From Methylococcaceae bacterium (GTDB lineage: Bacteria > Pseudomonadota > Gammaproteobacteria > Methylococcales > Methylomonadaceae), in contig JAPYOW010000006.1 in assembly GCA_029937975.1 (NCBI GenBank), positions 1 through 55,197 of the forward strand: 55,197 nucleotides of DNA. Direction: 5' to 3'. Shown here in pieces: positions 36,619 to 46,632 of the stretch (positions within the stretch are counted from its first letter, which is position 1; each line of letters begins with the position of its first letter). The translations under genes were made by a program, and so were the position numbers. Below the pieces are notes generated by a model. It had not been told where the DNA came from. It saw only the letters and a program-made list of their open reading frames with translations, and did no database searches.

Positions 36619-37596
36619 TTAAACGGTAGCGCCTTGATAAACGACAAATTGGTAACAACAAAAAGCCAGGAGTAACCCTAAACCTTCGGGGCGATTTATC
36701 TGTCCTGGCTTTCTGAGGCCATAGCCTAATATAAATAATGCCGCGGTAAACGCCAGCATGACCGGGAAATCACGATAAAGCACACTTTCTGCGATGGCTC
36801 CAGGTGAGATTAATCCAGGTAGTGAGTAGACCGCTAACAAATTGTACAAATTGGAACCAATCACATTACCCACCGCCAAATCATATTCTTTTTTCAGTAC
36901 ACTGGCGATGGAGGCGGCCAGTTCAGGTAAGCTGGTGCCAAAAGCAACAATAGTCAGGCCGATGACCAAATCACTGACCCCAAATGACTCGGCAATGTTC
37001 ACCGCAGCCCATACAATCACGCGAGAACTTACTAACAAGCCAATCAAACCTGCAATAAAGAAAAAATAGGCTTTTGATGTGGCGATAGTTTCGGGAATTT
37101 CATCGATTAACTCTCTTTCTAAAGGATCATCTATAGTAGTGGCTGCCTGCTCTTGTCTGGCTAAACGAATCATCCAGGCGAGAAATAAAACCAGCATCGT
37201 CAGCATTAGTAAACCATCAATAATGCCCAGTCCATTAAAAGACAGAAAATAGCAAATCAGACTAATCGCCATTAAAACGGGTAATTCTCGTTTAAGGAGT
37301 TCAGACTTGAAAATCAGAGGGGTAACCAGTGCGGTACAGCCAAGAATTAACCCCACATTTGCAATATTAGAGCCTAGTGCATTACCGACAGCCAAACCTG
37401 TGTTTCCCTGAAATGAGGCAATCGCTGATACCAGTATTTCCGGCGTTGATGTTCCCAACCCAACGACAGTTAAACCAATCAATAAAGGGGAGATGCCATG
37501 GTTTTTGGCAATAGTGACGGCTCCTACTACAAACTTGTCTGCAGCAATGACTAAAACAATTAAACTTACTGCCATCGCAATAAAGTTGAGTACCAT
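36619..37596 (-). CDS. Calcium/sodium antiporter (CaxA/YrbG family)
   Basis: The 325-aa membrane protein has about ten helices in two inverted halves. The two alpha-repeats are visible: GLGTSTPEILVSAIASFQGN plus AVGNALGSNIANVGLILG in the first, and AFGTSLPELAASIASVLKKE plus AVGNVIGSNLYNLLAV in the second. The K+-independent Ca2+/Na+ exchanger family is usual upstream of kdsD in E. coli (yrbG) and many relatives. A loop of acidic and basic residues (about 150-175) separates the halves. It is divergent from mlaF. Confidence 0.93.
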   Translation of the reverse strand: MVLNFIAMAVSLIVLVIAADKFVVGAVTIAKNHGISPLLIGLTVVGLGTSTPEILVSAIASFQGNTGLAVGNALGSNIANVGLILGCTALVTPLIFKSELLKRELPVLMAISLICYFLSFNGLGIIDGLLMLTMLVLFLAWMIRLARQEQAATTIDDPLERELIDEIPETIATSKAYFFFIAGLIGLLVSSRVIVWAAVNIAESFGVSDLVIGLTIVAFGTSLPELAASIASVLKKEYDLAVGNVIGSNLYNLLAVYSLPGLISPGAIAESVLYRDFPVMLAFTAALFILGYGLRKPGQINRPEGLGLLLAFCCYQFVVYQGATV

Positions 37597-37849
37597 AATA
37601 TTAAGCTAAATTAAGAGTTAGATAAACTTTATTATGCCATTTTTGTGCAACTGTCCCCAAACCCTTTTAACCGGGGGGTCACTGCGGGTAATAGATAACC
37701 GGGCTAAAAAGCACTTGTTCGGGCGCGACTGGCTTTTTCCGGAAAGACCCCCGGTGAAATCAATTTCACGGAGAAACAAGCCTGCAAAACAGGGGGTAAA
37801 GTGCAGTTAAAAAACATAGGTCTCCCCATGGCTCCGGAGGGTATATGCC

Positions 37850-37975
37850 ATGAACCTCATGGCAGCCGTGTTTACCGATTATGCAGTAGCGGTTTTTATA
37901 AAATCCAGCTGTAATCAATTGCTTGTGTTGTTATTAGCGAGGGGTTGCAGGGGCGGGGCGTGTCTTGGTCGGTGA
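37850..37975 (+). CDS. Possible 41-aa hydrophobic small protein
   Basis: ATG 37850 is preceded by GGAGG at the ideal distance of 9 nt. The frame reads MNLMAAVFTDYAVAVFIKSS followed by CNQLLVLLLARGCRGGACLGR. It has hydrophobic segments and a Cys/Gly/Arg-rich end. The ribosome site lies in a CTCCGGAG palindrome and the ATG in a 7-bp hairpin, so initiation may be occluded. No family is recognised. It is either a small regulated membrane peptide or a chance frame. Confidence 0.3.
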   Translation: MNLMAAVFTDYAVAVFIKSSCNQLLVLLLARGCRGGACLGR

Positions 37976-38035
37976 TATGTAGTTTGACTTGAACATGGCA
38001 TCTCGGAGAGAATAGTCGTTTAACTTGTTATTCTT

Positions 38036-38044
38036 TGATAATAT
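38036..38044 (+). promoter_or_regulatory. Extended -10 promoter element of mlaF
   Basis: TGATAATAT fits an extended -10 box (TGnTAATAT) and recurs unchanged upstream of serA. Transcription from it would begin within a base or two of the mlaF ATG at 38050, implying a leaderless mRNA. No Shine-Dalgarno sequence precedes that ATG. A TTGACT at 37984-37989 could be the -35 of another, more upstream promoter. Confidence 0.4.
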
Positions 38045-38049
38045 AGCGC

Positions 38050-38862
38050 ATGGAAAACAGCGTAAGCTCCGATAAAGATATTATTTCGATACAAAATCTG
38101 ACTTTTTCTCGTGGTCACAGAAAAATATTTGATAATATTTCTTTAGGTATAAGACGAGGTAAGGTAACGGCTATCATGGGCCCGAGTGGAACGGGAAAAA
38201 CCACACTTTTAAAGCTTATTGGCGGTCAGTTATATCCTGAGCAAGGACAGATTTTTGTGCGTCGGCAAAATGTTCATCAACTCAAGCGTGCTGATTTGTA
38301 TAACCTTAGAAAACGCATGGGGATGCTCTTTCAAAGTGGTGCATTACTGACCGATATCAATGTATACGACAATGTGGCATTGCCTTTAAGGGAACATACC
38401 GCGCTGAACGAGTCTATGATTCGCACTCTGGTTTTAATGAAATTGCATGCGGTGGGATTAAGAGGGGCAAGAGATCTCATGCCAGGGGAGTTGTCGGGGG
38501 GTATGGCGAGAAGAGTGGCTTTGGCCAGAGCGATTGCCTTAGACCCTACCATGATCATGTATGATGAACCCTTTACCGGGCAGGACCCCATTTCTTTAGG
38601 GGTTTTGGTTAAACTGATTAAAGAATTGAATGATACTCTGGGTCTGACCAGTATTATTGTGTCTCACGATGTAGAAGAAACTCTGGGTATTGCCGACTAT
38701 ATTTATGTCTTATCGGAAGGCAAGATTGCCGGACATGGAACGCCCGAACAAATCAGCAATTCCGGCTCAGAATGGGTGCAACAATTCTTGAAAGGGAATG
38801 CAGATGGTCCCGTACACTTCCATTATCCAGCCGATGACTATAATAATGATCTCTTTCAATGA
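38050..38862 (+). CDS. mlaF: Phospholipid transport ABC ATPase MlaF
   Basis: MlaF is the ATPase of the MlaFEDB complex that moves phospholipids between inner membrane and periplasmic carrier to keep outer-membrane asymmetry. The 270-aa product has Walker A GPSGTGKTT, signature ELSGGMARRVALARAIALD, Walker B IMYDEPFTGQDPIS and H-loop SHDVEE. It overlaps mlaE by 4 nt. It has no visible ribosome binding site, and the start is supported by alignment with E. coli MlaF (MEQSV-type N-terminus). Confidence 0.96.
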   Translation: MENSVSSDKDIISIQNLTFSRGHRKIFDNISLGIRRGKVTAIMGPSGTGKTTLLKLIGGQLYPEQGQIFVRRQNVHQLKRADLYNLRKRMGMLFQSGALLTDINVYDNVALPLREHTALNESMIRTLVLMKLHAVGLRGARDLMPGELSGGMARRVALARAIALDPTMIMYDEPFTGQDPISLGVLVKLIKELNDTLGLTSIIVSHDVEETLGIADYIYVLSEGKIAGHGTPEQISNSGSEWVQQFLKGNADGPVHFHYPADDYNNDLFQ

Positions 38863-39641
38863 TTGATTTTTTTCAGACGCTAGGACATAGCGTACTCTCC
38901 AGTTTTGCAAAATTGGGTAGAAGTTGTTTTTTTCTGTTGCAAATACTTGCGGGTATTCTGACTGTCATCCCACGTCCCAGGCTATTAACCAAACAGCTCT
39001 ATTCGGTAGGGGTTTTGTCCTTTTTAATTATCTGCATCTCCGGTTTTTTTGTCGGCATGGTATTGGGTTTACAAGGTTTTTATATTTTATCTGACTTTGG
39101 TGCAGAAGAAACCTTGGGCGTGATGGTTGCCGCGTCATTAGTTAGAGAACTGGGGCCTGTGGTTGCCGCTTTGCTCTTTGCCGGACGCGCAGGTTCGGCA
39201 CTGACGGCTGAAATTGGTTTGATGAAAGCCACCGAACAATTATCGGGAATGGAAATGATGGCAATAGATCCGATAAAACGAATCATCGCGCCTCGTTTTC
39301 TGGCTGGGTTTATTTCCATGCCTTTACTGGCTGCATTATTCAGTTCTATTGGTGTTATCGGGGGGCAAATAGTGGGCGTCGGCTTGCTTGGCGTCGACGA
39401 TGGCGCTTATTGGTCACAAATGCAATCTACGCTGGATTTTCAAGAAGATATTATTAACGGTGTTATTAAAAGTATTGTCTTTGGTTTTATAGTCTCGTGG
39501 ATTGCGCTGTTTGAAGGCTATGATGCCGTACCTACTTCTGAAGGCGTAAGTCGTGCAACCACACGCACTGTTGTCAATTCCGCTTTTGCTATTCTTGGTC
39601 TTGATTTTATTCTGACCGCACTCATGTTTGGAGATATTTAA
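38859..39641 (+). CDS. mlaE: Phospholipid transport permease MlaE
   Basis: This 260-aa permease of the MlaE family has an amphipathic N-terminal helix and about five membrane segments. Family hallmarks are FVGMVLGLQGFYILSDFGAE, LVRELGPVVAALLFAGRAGS and the Glu-rich GLMKATEQLSGMEMMAIDP. Two copies form the core of MlaFEDB. The stop codon is one nucleotide before the mlaD ATG. Confidence 0.96.
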   Translation: MIDFFQTLGHSVLSSFAKLGRSCFFLLQILAGILTVIPRPRLLTKQLYSVGVLSFLIICISGFFVGMVLGLQGFYILSDFGAEETLGVMVAASLVRELGPVVAALLFAGRAGSALTAEIGLMKATEQLSGMEMMAIDPIKRIIAPRFLAGFISMPLLAALFSSIGVIGGQIVGVGLLGVDDGAYWSQMQSTLDFQEDIINGVIKSIVFGFIVSWIALFEGYDAVPTSEGVSRATTRTVVNSAFAILGLDFILTALMFGDI

Positions 39642-39642
39642 C

Positions 39643-40101
39643 ATGCAAAACTCAAAAACACAGGAAACACTGGTTGGGCTTTTTGTGGCCTGTGGCATTA
39701 CCGCATTATTTTTTATGGCGATGCAAATAAGTAACCTGGGTTCTTTTGGTGATGAGAATGTTTATACTATCAGGGCGAATTTTGACAACTCGGGGGGGCT
39801 TAAAGTCAAGTCACCCATTACCATTGCAGGTGTCCGTGTAGGCCGGGTGAGTGAGATTACGCTGGATAAGGATGAGTTTGTCTCTGTCGTTAAAATGAAT
39901 ATTGATGCACGCTACAAATTACCCGCTGACACTTCAGCGAGTATCTATACTGCGGGGTTGCTGGGTGAGCAATATATCAGTCTCGACCCGGGAGGCTCAG
40001 AAGAGCTTTTAGCTGAAAATGATGTGATGGACATCACTTCATCCGCGGTTATTTTAGAAGAACTGATCGGTAAATTTTTCACTGAAAATGAGTCCGAATA
40101 A
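39643..40101 (+). CDS. mlaD: Phospholipid-binding MCE protein MlaD
   Basis: MlaD is the membrane-anchored MCE-domain protein that forms a hexameric ring with a hydrophobic pore. The 152-aa product has one N-terminal helix (about residues 10-28) followed by the MCE domain (about 38-118: YTIRANFDNSGGLKVKSPIT and AGVRVGRVSEI). The C-terminal helix of about 20 residues ends EELIGKFFTENESE. The start is ATG 39643. An upstream TTG is less likely. The next gene is mlaB: mlaC, usual here in E. coli, is absent. Confidence 0.95.
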   Translation: MQNSKTQETLVGLFVACGITALFFMAMQISNLGSFGDENVYTIRANFDNSGGLKVKSPITIAGVRVGRVSEITLDKDEFVSVVKMNIDARYKLPADTSASIYTAGLLGEQYISLDPGGSEELLAENDVMDITSSAVILEELIGKFFTENESE

Positions 40102-40103
40102 TA

Positions 40104-40418
40104 ATGTCAACATTTAAACTGACAAAAAAGGATAATAACCATTACTTGGCTGAAGGTGACTTGACTTTCTTCACTATTAACAAGAAAACCATTCACTCCT
40201 TTGAGTTTTTAAGGTCCGTCGATGAGCTATGTATAGATTTAACAAAAATTAATCGTGCGGATAGCGCTGGCCTGGCACTTTTGATTGAATGGATAAAACA
40301 CAGTAAACTGTATCGAACGCATTTATCCTTTATTAATATTCCTGAGCAATTATTAATACTTGCAAGGCTTAGTGGTTTTGACCTTAATGGTTTTGATTCA
40401 TCTCAGGTACTAACATAA
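40104..40418 (+). CDS. mlaB: STAS-domain protein MlaB
   Basis: MlaB is the cytoplasmic STAS-domain subunit that stabilises MlaF. The 104-aa product has the STAS signature LCIDLTKINRADSAGLALLI with the conserved Ser after Asp, and the helix WIKHSKLYRTHLSFINIPEQ. It starts 2 nt after mlaD, in place of mlaC. This leaves FEDB as a complete inner-membrane complex without its periplasmic carrier in the operon. Confidence 0.92.
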   Translation: MSTFKLTKKDNNHYLAEGDLTFFTINKKTIHSFEFLRSVDELCIDLTKINRADSAGLALLIEWIKHSKLYRTHLSFINIPEQLLILARLSGFDLNGFDSSQVLT

Positions 40419-40472
40419 AAATCGATACTGCAACCCATATTATCTCAATTTTTCACCCCCTAATAAGACTAA

Positions 40473-41747
<1,275 letters not shown>

Positions 41748-41756
41748 GATTTTAAC

Positions 41757-42386
41757 ATGTTAACAATTGCTGTATCAAAAGGCCGTATTTATGATGATGC
41801 TTTGCCATTATTAGAAGATGCGGGTATCGTCCCGATTGACAACCCAAAAACCAGTAGAAAGCTCATTCTTCGTACCAACAAGGATGATGTGCAGCTGGTC
41901 ATTATCCGTGCCACAGATGTCCCGACTTTTGTTGAATATGGGGCTGCTGACATGGGTATTGCCGGCAAAGATGTGTTGCTGGAGCATGGCGCAGAAAATT
42001 TATATGAGCCGCTCGACCTTGGGATTGCGAAATGTAGATTGATGACGGCCACCCCTGTCAATGCCCCTGAAATCACAGGAAGAATCAAGGTCGCCACCAA
42101 ATATGTAAAAACCGCCCAGCGCTATTTTGCCAGTATCGGAGTGCAGGCCGAAATTATAAAACTCTATGGTGCGATGGAGCTGGCTCCTCTCGTCGGTCTG
42201 GCTGACTGTATTGTTGATGTGGTTGATACTGGCAATACACTGAAGGCGAATGGTCTTGAACCCAAAGAATTAATTACCCATATCAGTTCTCGTCTGGTCG
42301 TTAATAAAGCCTCAATGAAAATGAAGCATGAGATTATTCAATCTTTAATTGACCAATTTGAGATCACGCTGGAAAAACGCCAATAA
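41757..42386 (+). CDS. hisG: ATP phosphoribosyltransferase, short form
   Basis: HisG joins ATP and PRPP in the first step of histidine synthesis. With 209 aa it is the short (HisG-S) form, which lacks the regulatory ACT-like domain and needs HisZ. Conserved parts are [20 protein letters not shown], the PRPP loop [15 protein letters not shown] and the Asp-rich [20 protein letters not shown]. HisZ is not encoded in the window. It lies between murA and hisD, an order common in pseudomonads and methanotrophs. Confidence 0.96.
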   Translation: MLTIAVSKGRIYDDALPLLEDAGIVPIDNPKTSRKLILRTNKDDVQLVIIRATDVPTFVEYGAADMGIAGKDVLLEHGAENLYEPLDLGIAKCRLMTATPVNAPEITGRIKVATKYVKTAQRYFASIGVQAEIIKLYGAMELAPLVGLADCIVDVVDTGNTLKANGLEPKELITHISSRLVVNKASMKMKHEIIQSLIDQFEITLEKRQ

Positions 42387-42393
42387 TTCACCC

Positions 42394-43698
42394 ATGACGA
42401 CTGTAAACATTACCCGGCTTGATGCCTCTGATAAAGATTTTGCTGAGCAGTTAAGCCAGCAGCTTGCCTGGAACGAAACAGACGACCTGGATGTTCATCA
42501 GCAAGTGTTGAATATTATTGATAAAGTCAAAAAAGAAGGGGATAAAGCGCTACTGGATTACACCAATCAGTTTGATCGTACGCAATTTAAAAAGGCAGCA
42601 GAACTGTGTTTATCCCTTGAAACTTTAAAACAGGCGTGGGACACACTCTCGGCAGAAAAGGCTGAAGCCCTGCAAACTGCGGCGAATCGGATACGCGCTT
42701 TTGCAGAAGAACAAAAAATGCAATCCTGGCAATATACCGAAGAGGATGGCACTGTTTTGGGACAAAAAATCACCGCATTGGACAAAGTCGGTCTTTATGT
42801 ACCCGGGGGGAAAGCCGCATATCCTTCCTCTGTGCTGATGAATGCCATTCCGGCTAAGGTGGCGGGTGTTAAAGAAATCATCATGGTTGTGCCAACCCCG
42901 GAGGGAGTCACTAACCAGCTGGTTCTAGCTGCTGCTTATATTGCAGGTGTGGATAAGGTTTTTACCGTCGGGGGTGCGCAAGCCGTTGCTGCGCTTGCCT
43001 ATGGTACAAAAACCATACCCGCTGTGGATAAAATTGTAGGCCCTGGCAATATCTACGTAGCGACTGCAAAAAAAATGGTCTTTGGCAAAGTCGGTATCGA
43101 TATGATCGCCGGTCCCTCGGAGATATTAGTGATCTGTGATGGTAAAACCCAGGCTGACTGGATAGCGATGGATCTTTTTTCTCAAGCCGAACACGATGAG
43201 GATGCGCAGGCCATATTGATTTCCGACAATGCCGAGTATTTGGATCAAGTAGAGCAAAGTATCCATCGTCTACTACCCGAGATGGAGCGTAAGGCGATTA
43301 TTCAGGCCTCTCTTAGCTCACGAGGTGCTTTTATAAAAGTAGAGACACTGATTCAAGCTGCGGAAGTGGCTAATATCATAGCGCCTGAACATCTGGAGCT
43401 TTCTGTTGAAGATCCAGAAGCGCTTAACCAGCATATTCGTCATGCCGGGGCTATTTTTATGGGGCGCTATACTGCCGAGGCCTTAGGCGATTATTGTGCA
43501 GGACCTAATCATGTTCTTCCTACATCCAGTACGGCACGTTATTCGTCCCCGCTGGGCGTGTATGATTTTCAAAAACGGTCGAGTCTGATTAATTGTTCAG
43601 AATCCGGGGCCAGTACCTTGGGTAAAACGGCGTCTATTTTGGCACGAGGTGAAGGTCTAGTCGCTCATGCTCGTTCTGCTGAGTATAGAGTTAAATAA
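42394..43698 (+). CDS. hisD: Histidinol dehydrogenase
   Basis: HisD oxidises L-histidinol to L-histidine in two NAD-dependent steps. From ATG 42394 it has 434 aa (E. coli 434). The zinc/catalytic segment is [18 protein letters not shown], with IIAPEHLEL supplying the second catalytic histidine, and the signature [20 protein letters not shown] is complete. It is 7 nt after hisG. Confidence 0.97.
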   Translation: MTTVNITRLDASDKDFAEQLSQQLAWNETDDLDVHQQVLNIIDKVKKEGDKALLDYTNQFDRTQFKKAAELCLSLETLKQAWDTLSAEKAEALQTAANRIRAFAEEQKMQSWQYTEEDGTVLGQKITALDKVGLYVPGGKAAYPSSVLMNAIPAKVAGVKEIIMVVPTPEGVTNQLVLAAAYIAGVDKVFTVGGAQAVAALAYGTKTIPAVDKIVGPGNIYVATAKKMVFGKVGIDMIAGPSEILVICDGKTQADWIAMDLFSQAEHDEDAQAILISDNAEYLDQVEQSIHRLLPEMERKAIIQASLSSRGAFIKVETLIQAAEVANIIAPEHLELSVEDPEALNQHIRHAGAIFMGRYTAEALGDYCAGPNHVLPTSSTARYSSPLGVYDFQKRSSLINCSESGASTLGKTASILARGEGLVAHARSAEYRVK

Positions 43699-43738
43699 AA
43701 AACAGTTGTTTTTCTTAAAATAAAGCAATAGCACTTAA

Positions 43739-43764
43739 GTCGGTGTGGAAAGCGACGGGTTTTT
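43739..43764 (+). terminator. Weak hairpin and T-run after hisD
   Basis: GTCG (43739-43742) can pair with CGAC (43753-43756), and GGG plus five T residues follow (to 43764). The stem is only 4 bp, so termination, if any, is partial. It lies in the 164-nt hisD-hisC gap. Confidence 0.25.
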
Positions 43765-43862
43765 GACCTTTGTGAGTACTTTTTTTATTCATAGTCAGGG
43801 TTTTTTTGTTTTCATAAACACTACCGTGTTGTTCGCCTTTTCAGTTAGCACTTTCTTTAAAA

Positions 43863-44948
43863 ATGACCCAAAATCTAATCAAAACCGTTTTTCGCAAAGA
43901 AATTTTAGCCTTATCAGCCTATAAGGTTGCGGAAGCAAAAAATCTTATCAAGCTAGATGCTATGGAAAACCCTTATACATGGCCTGAACAGGTTAAGGAA
44001 GACTGGCTGCAGTTGATAAAAGAATGTCCGATTAATCGCTATCCAGACCCGGAAGCAAAAGCACTGTTGGCAACTCTGAGGCAAACTAATAAAATTTCGG
44101 CGCAAAGCGGGGTGTTGCTCGGTAATGGCTCGGATGAGATTATTCAGCTTTTATTGATGGCAGTACCTGAGCAGTCTTGCGTGTTAGCACCCAGTCCCAG
44201 CTTTGTCATGTATCAACAGGTGGCTTTAAGTCTGGGGCTGAATTATCAGAGTACGCCGCTTTTGGCAGATAGTTTTGAATTAGATTTACCGGCAATGCTT
44301 AAAACTATTGAGCAAACAAAACCGGCACTTATTTTCTTAGCTTATCCTAATAATCCCACAGGGAATCTGTTTTCTGCAGAAGCAATAATGAGCATTATTG
44401 AGCATGCGCCAGGGCTGGTGATTGTTGATGAAGCCTATGCGCCATTTGCCAATGCCAGTTTTATCGAAACACTGACGGACAAGCCTAATTTATTAGTCAT
44501 GCGCACTGTTTCGAAATTAGGTTTGGCAGGGCTGCGCCTGGGTTTTATTGTGGGGGATACCGCGGTGATTGAACAACTGAATAAAATTCGACTTCCCTAT
44601 AATATCAATAGCCTTACTCAGGTTACCGCAGAATTTGCGCTTAAAAACCAAGCTTTATTTGATCAGCAAACCCAGCAGATTTGCCTGGACAGAGCCATAG
44701 TTCTGGCTCAACTCAATCAACTACCCCATTTGACGGCCTATCAGAGTGCGGCCAATTTTATCCTCTTTAGAACGGGGAAAAATCAGGCAGCACGGGTTTT
44801 TGAAGCGTTAAAAGCACAGGGTATATTAATTAAAAACATGTCGCCACAAGGCGGTATTTTAACGGACTGTCTACGGGTTACCATTGGCCAACCGGAAGAA
44901 AATAAAGCCTTTATTGAAGCATTAACAAGCATCATGGAATCGCTATAA
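43863..44948 (+). CDS. hisC: Histidinol-phosphate aminotransferase
   Basis: HisC is a PLP enzyme converting imidazoleacetol phosphate and glutamate to histidinol phosphate. The 361-aa product has the class-II aminotransferase layout: KLDAMENPYTWP at the N-terminus, GNGSDEIIQLLL for cofactor binding, FLAYPNNPTGN, VIVDEAYAPF, and the PLP lysine in MRTVSKLGLAGLRLGF. It is 164 nt downstream of hisD. Aromatic transaminase paralogues are possible, but the his context favours HisC. Confidence 0.94.
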   Translation: MTQNLIKTVFRKEILALSAYKVAEAKNLIKLDAMENPYTWPEQVKEDWLQLIKECPINRYPDPEAKALLATLRQTNKISAQSGVLLGNGSDEIIQLLLMAVPEQSCVLAPSPSFVMYQQVALSLGLNYQSTPLLADSFELDLPAMLKTIEQTKPALIFLAYPNNPTGNLFSAEAIMSIIEHAPGLVIVDEAYAPFANASFIETLTDKPNLLVMRTVSKLGLAGLRLGFIVGDTAVIEQLNKIRLPYNINSLTQVTAEFALKNQALFDQQTQQICLDRAIVLAQLNQLPHLTAYQSAANFILFRTGKNQAARVFEALKAQGILIKNMSPQGGILTDCLRVTIGQPEENKAFIEALTSIMESL

Positions 44949-44990
44949 TATGTTTTGGTGCTCAAATTGTTATTAGAATGTTATCAAACC

Positions 44991-44999
44991 TGATAATAT
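44991..44999 (+). promoter_or_regulatory. Extended -10 promoter element of serA
   Basis: TGATAATAT (extended -10) is preceded by a weak TTGTTA -35 candidate at 44967-44972. A small perfect inverted repeat TTATCA/TGATAA (44981-44986 with 44991-44996) overlaps the -10 box, so a repressor could bind there. The implied transcript starts about 38 nt before the serA ATG. Confidence 0.4.
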
Positions 45000-45042
45000 G
45001 TCTGGTTAACTTAATTATCTTTAAATTTAAACTCTAAAAAGC

Positions 45043-46632
45043 ATGAAAAAAATTCTTGTTTCTGACAAATTAGCCGAAGATGGCATTAATTATTTAAATG
45101 AACAATCTGGTATCCAGGTTCACATTCAGACAGGACTGAGTGAAGATGAGCTTTGTGGAATTATCGGTGATTATGATGCATTGTTGATTAGAAGTGATAC
45201 TAAAGTAACGAAAAAAGTATTGCAAGCTGCGACCAATTTAAAAGTGGTGGGGCGTGCCGGGATTGGTGTTGATAATGTGGATATTCCTGCGGCAACAGAG
45301 CAAGGAATTATCGTAATGAATACCCCGGATGCTAATGCAACGACAACAGCAGAGTTAGCCATTGCACATATGTTTTCCTTGAGTCGTAATTTGCCTGAAG
45401 CCAGTCAATCGGTGCGAGCCGGTAAATGGGAGCGCTCTCAATTGGTGGGTGCTGAAATTAACCATAAAACATTTGCCATTTTAGGCTTTGGTACGATTGG
45501 TCGTTTGGCTGCTAAAAGAGCTGTTGGTCTTGGTATGCGAGTCATTGCTTATGACCCCTTTGTTACGCCTGATATTTTTGAAGAATGTGGTGCACAGTCT
45601 GTTGATTTAGAGACCTTGGTGAAGGAAGCCGATTATTTGACTTTGCATTGTCCAATGATTGAAAAAACGCGCGGCATTATTGGCGCCGAGCAATTAAAAA
45701 TGATGAAGAAAACAGCGATGTTAATTAACTGCGCCCGTGGTGGTCTGGTTGACGAAGCTGCTTTATATGATGCATTGAAACAGGGTGAAATTGCTAAAGC
45801 GGCATTAGACGTGTATGAGACAGAGCCACCTAAGAATTCTCCTTTATTTGAATTAGATAACATCACTTTTACCCCGCATCTTGGGGCATCGACACGTGAA
45901 GCTCAGGTTGCTGTCAGTGTGGAAATTGCTATTCAGGCGGTCACTTATCTTAAAACAGGGGAAGCGATTAATGCCCTCAATCTGTCCACTAAAATTTCGG
46001 CAGAAGAATTGAAAAAATCACGTCAATTTATGATGTTGGCTAAGGTGATGGGTAAGTTACTGGTTAATCTGGCGGGTAAACCGATAGAGCAGCTGGAAGT
46101 TTCATTATTTGGTACAGCGGCAGAAGTTGAAGTCAGACCGATTACAATTGAGGCCTTGGTGGGGGTTTTAGAAGACCAGTTTTCTACACCGGTTAATAGT
46201 GTTAATGCTGGAAATATTGCAAAAAAACAAGGGGTTAGTCTGGTTGAGTCCAGATCGGAAGAAACTCAGGGTTATCTCTCTTTGGTTAAATTAGTTGGCC
46301 ATTGTGGTGAAGGTAAAACGGTATCTGTAGCCGGTACTTTATTAGGGGATCATCACCCTCGTATTGTTAATATGAATCAGTTTGAAATTGAAGTGGTTCC
46401 CGAAGGTACTTTATTAATTACCGAACATAATGATAAGCCTGGTGTTATTTCAGCGATTAGTGCTGTTTTAGGCGAGTCAAATATTAATATATCGAGAATG
46501 CAAGTAGGTGTGCCTGATTCCAATGATAAGGCCATGGCTGTCATCAGTGTTTCGAGTCCTTTATCAGATGCTTTATTACAAAAAGTTAAAGATCTGTCTT
46601 TCGTAAATGCCGCGGTTTTGATTGATTTATGA
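45043..46632 (+). CDS. serA: D-3-phosphoglycerate dehydrogenase, long form with ACT domain
   Basis: SerA oxidises 3-phosphoglycerate in the first step of serine synthesis. At 529 aa it is the long type with substrate domain, Rossmann domain (ILGFGTIGRLAAKRAVGLGM), an intervening ASB domain (about residues 315-450) and a C-terminal ACT domain (about 455-529, LLITEHNDKPGVISAISAVL). Catalytic Arg/Glu/His regions are INCARGGLVDEAAL and HLGASTREAQ. Long forms are usually serine-inhibited through the ACT domain. It overlaps serB by 4 nt, giving a serA-serB unit. Confidence 0.96.
   Translation: MKKILVSDKLAEDGINYLNEQSGIQVHIQTGLSEDELCGIIGDYDALLIRSDTKVTKKVLQAATNLKVVGRAGIGVDNVDIPAATEQGIIVMNTPDANATTTAELAIAHMFSLSRNLPEASQSVRAGKWERSQLVGAEINHKTFAILGFGTIGRLAAKRAVGLGMRVIAYDPFVTPDIFEECGAQSVDLETLVKEADYLTLHCPMIEKTRGIIGAEQLKMMKKTAMLINCARGGLVDEAALYDALKQGEIAKAALDVYETEPPKNSPLFELDNITFTPHLGASTREAQVAVSVEIAIQAVTYLKTGEAINALNLSTKISAEELKKSRQFMMLAKVMGKLLVNLAGKPIEQLEVSLFGTAAEVEVRPITIEALVGVLEDQFSTPVNSVNAGNIAKKQGVSLVESRSEETQGYLSLVKLVGHCGEGKTVSVAGTLLGDHHPRIVNMNQFEIEVVPEGTLLITEHNDKPGVISAISAVLGESNINISRMQVGVPDSNDKAMAVISVSSPLSDALLQKVKDLSFVNAAVLIDL

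Larger units (their letters stand above)
37597..38049. other. Structured divergent spacer between the antiporter and mlaF
   Basis: This 453-nt region is GC-richer than its surroundings and rich in short palindromes: GTGAAA/TTTCAC around 37759-37774, CTCCGGAG around 37832-37839, and a perfect 7-bp hairpin (37847-37853 with 37857-37863). The last two overlap the ribosome site and start of a 41-codon frame, listed separately. The mlaF promoter lies at the right end. The 3' part superficially resembles the end of a GEMM-I c-di-GMP riboswitch, but the conserved 5' core is missing. Confidence 0.45.

Noticed and set aside
37760-37885. GEMM-I c-di-GMP riboswitch
   Set aside because: Only the 3' end (GGCAGCCGTGTTTACCGAT) resembles the consensus. 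The conserved GACGCAAAGC core is not present in the right place.
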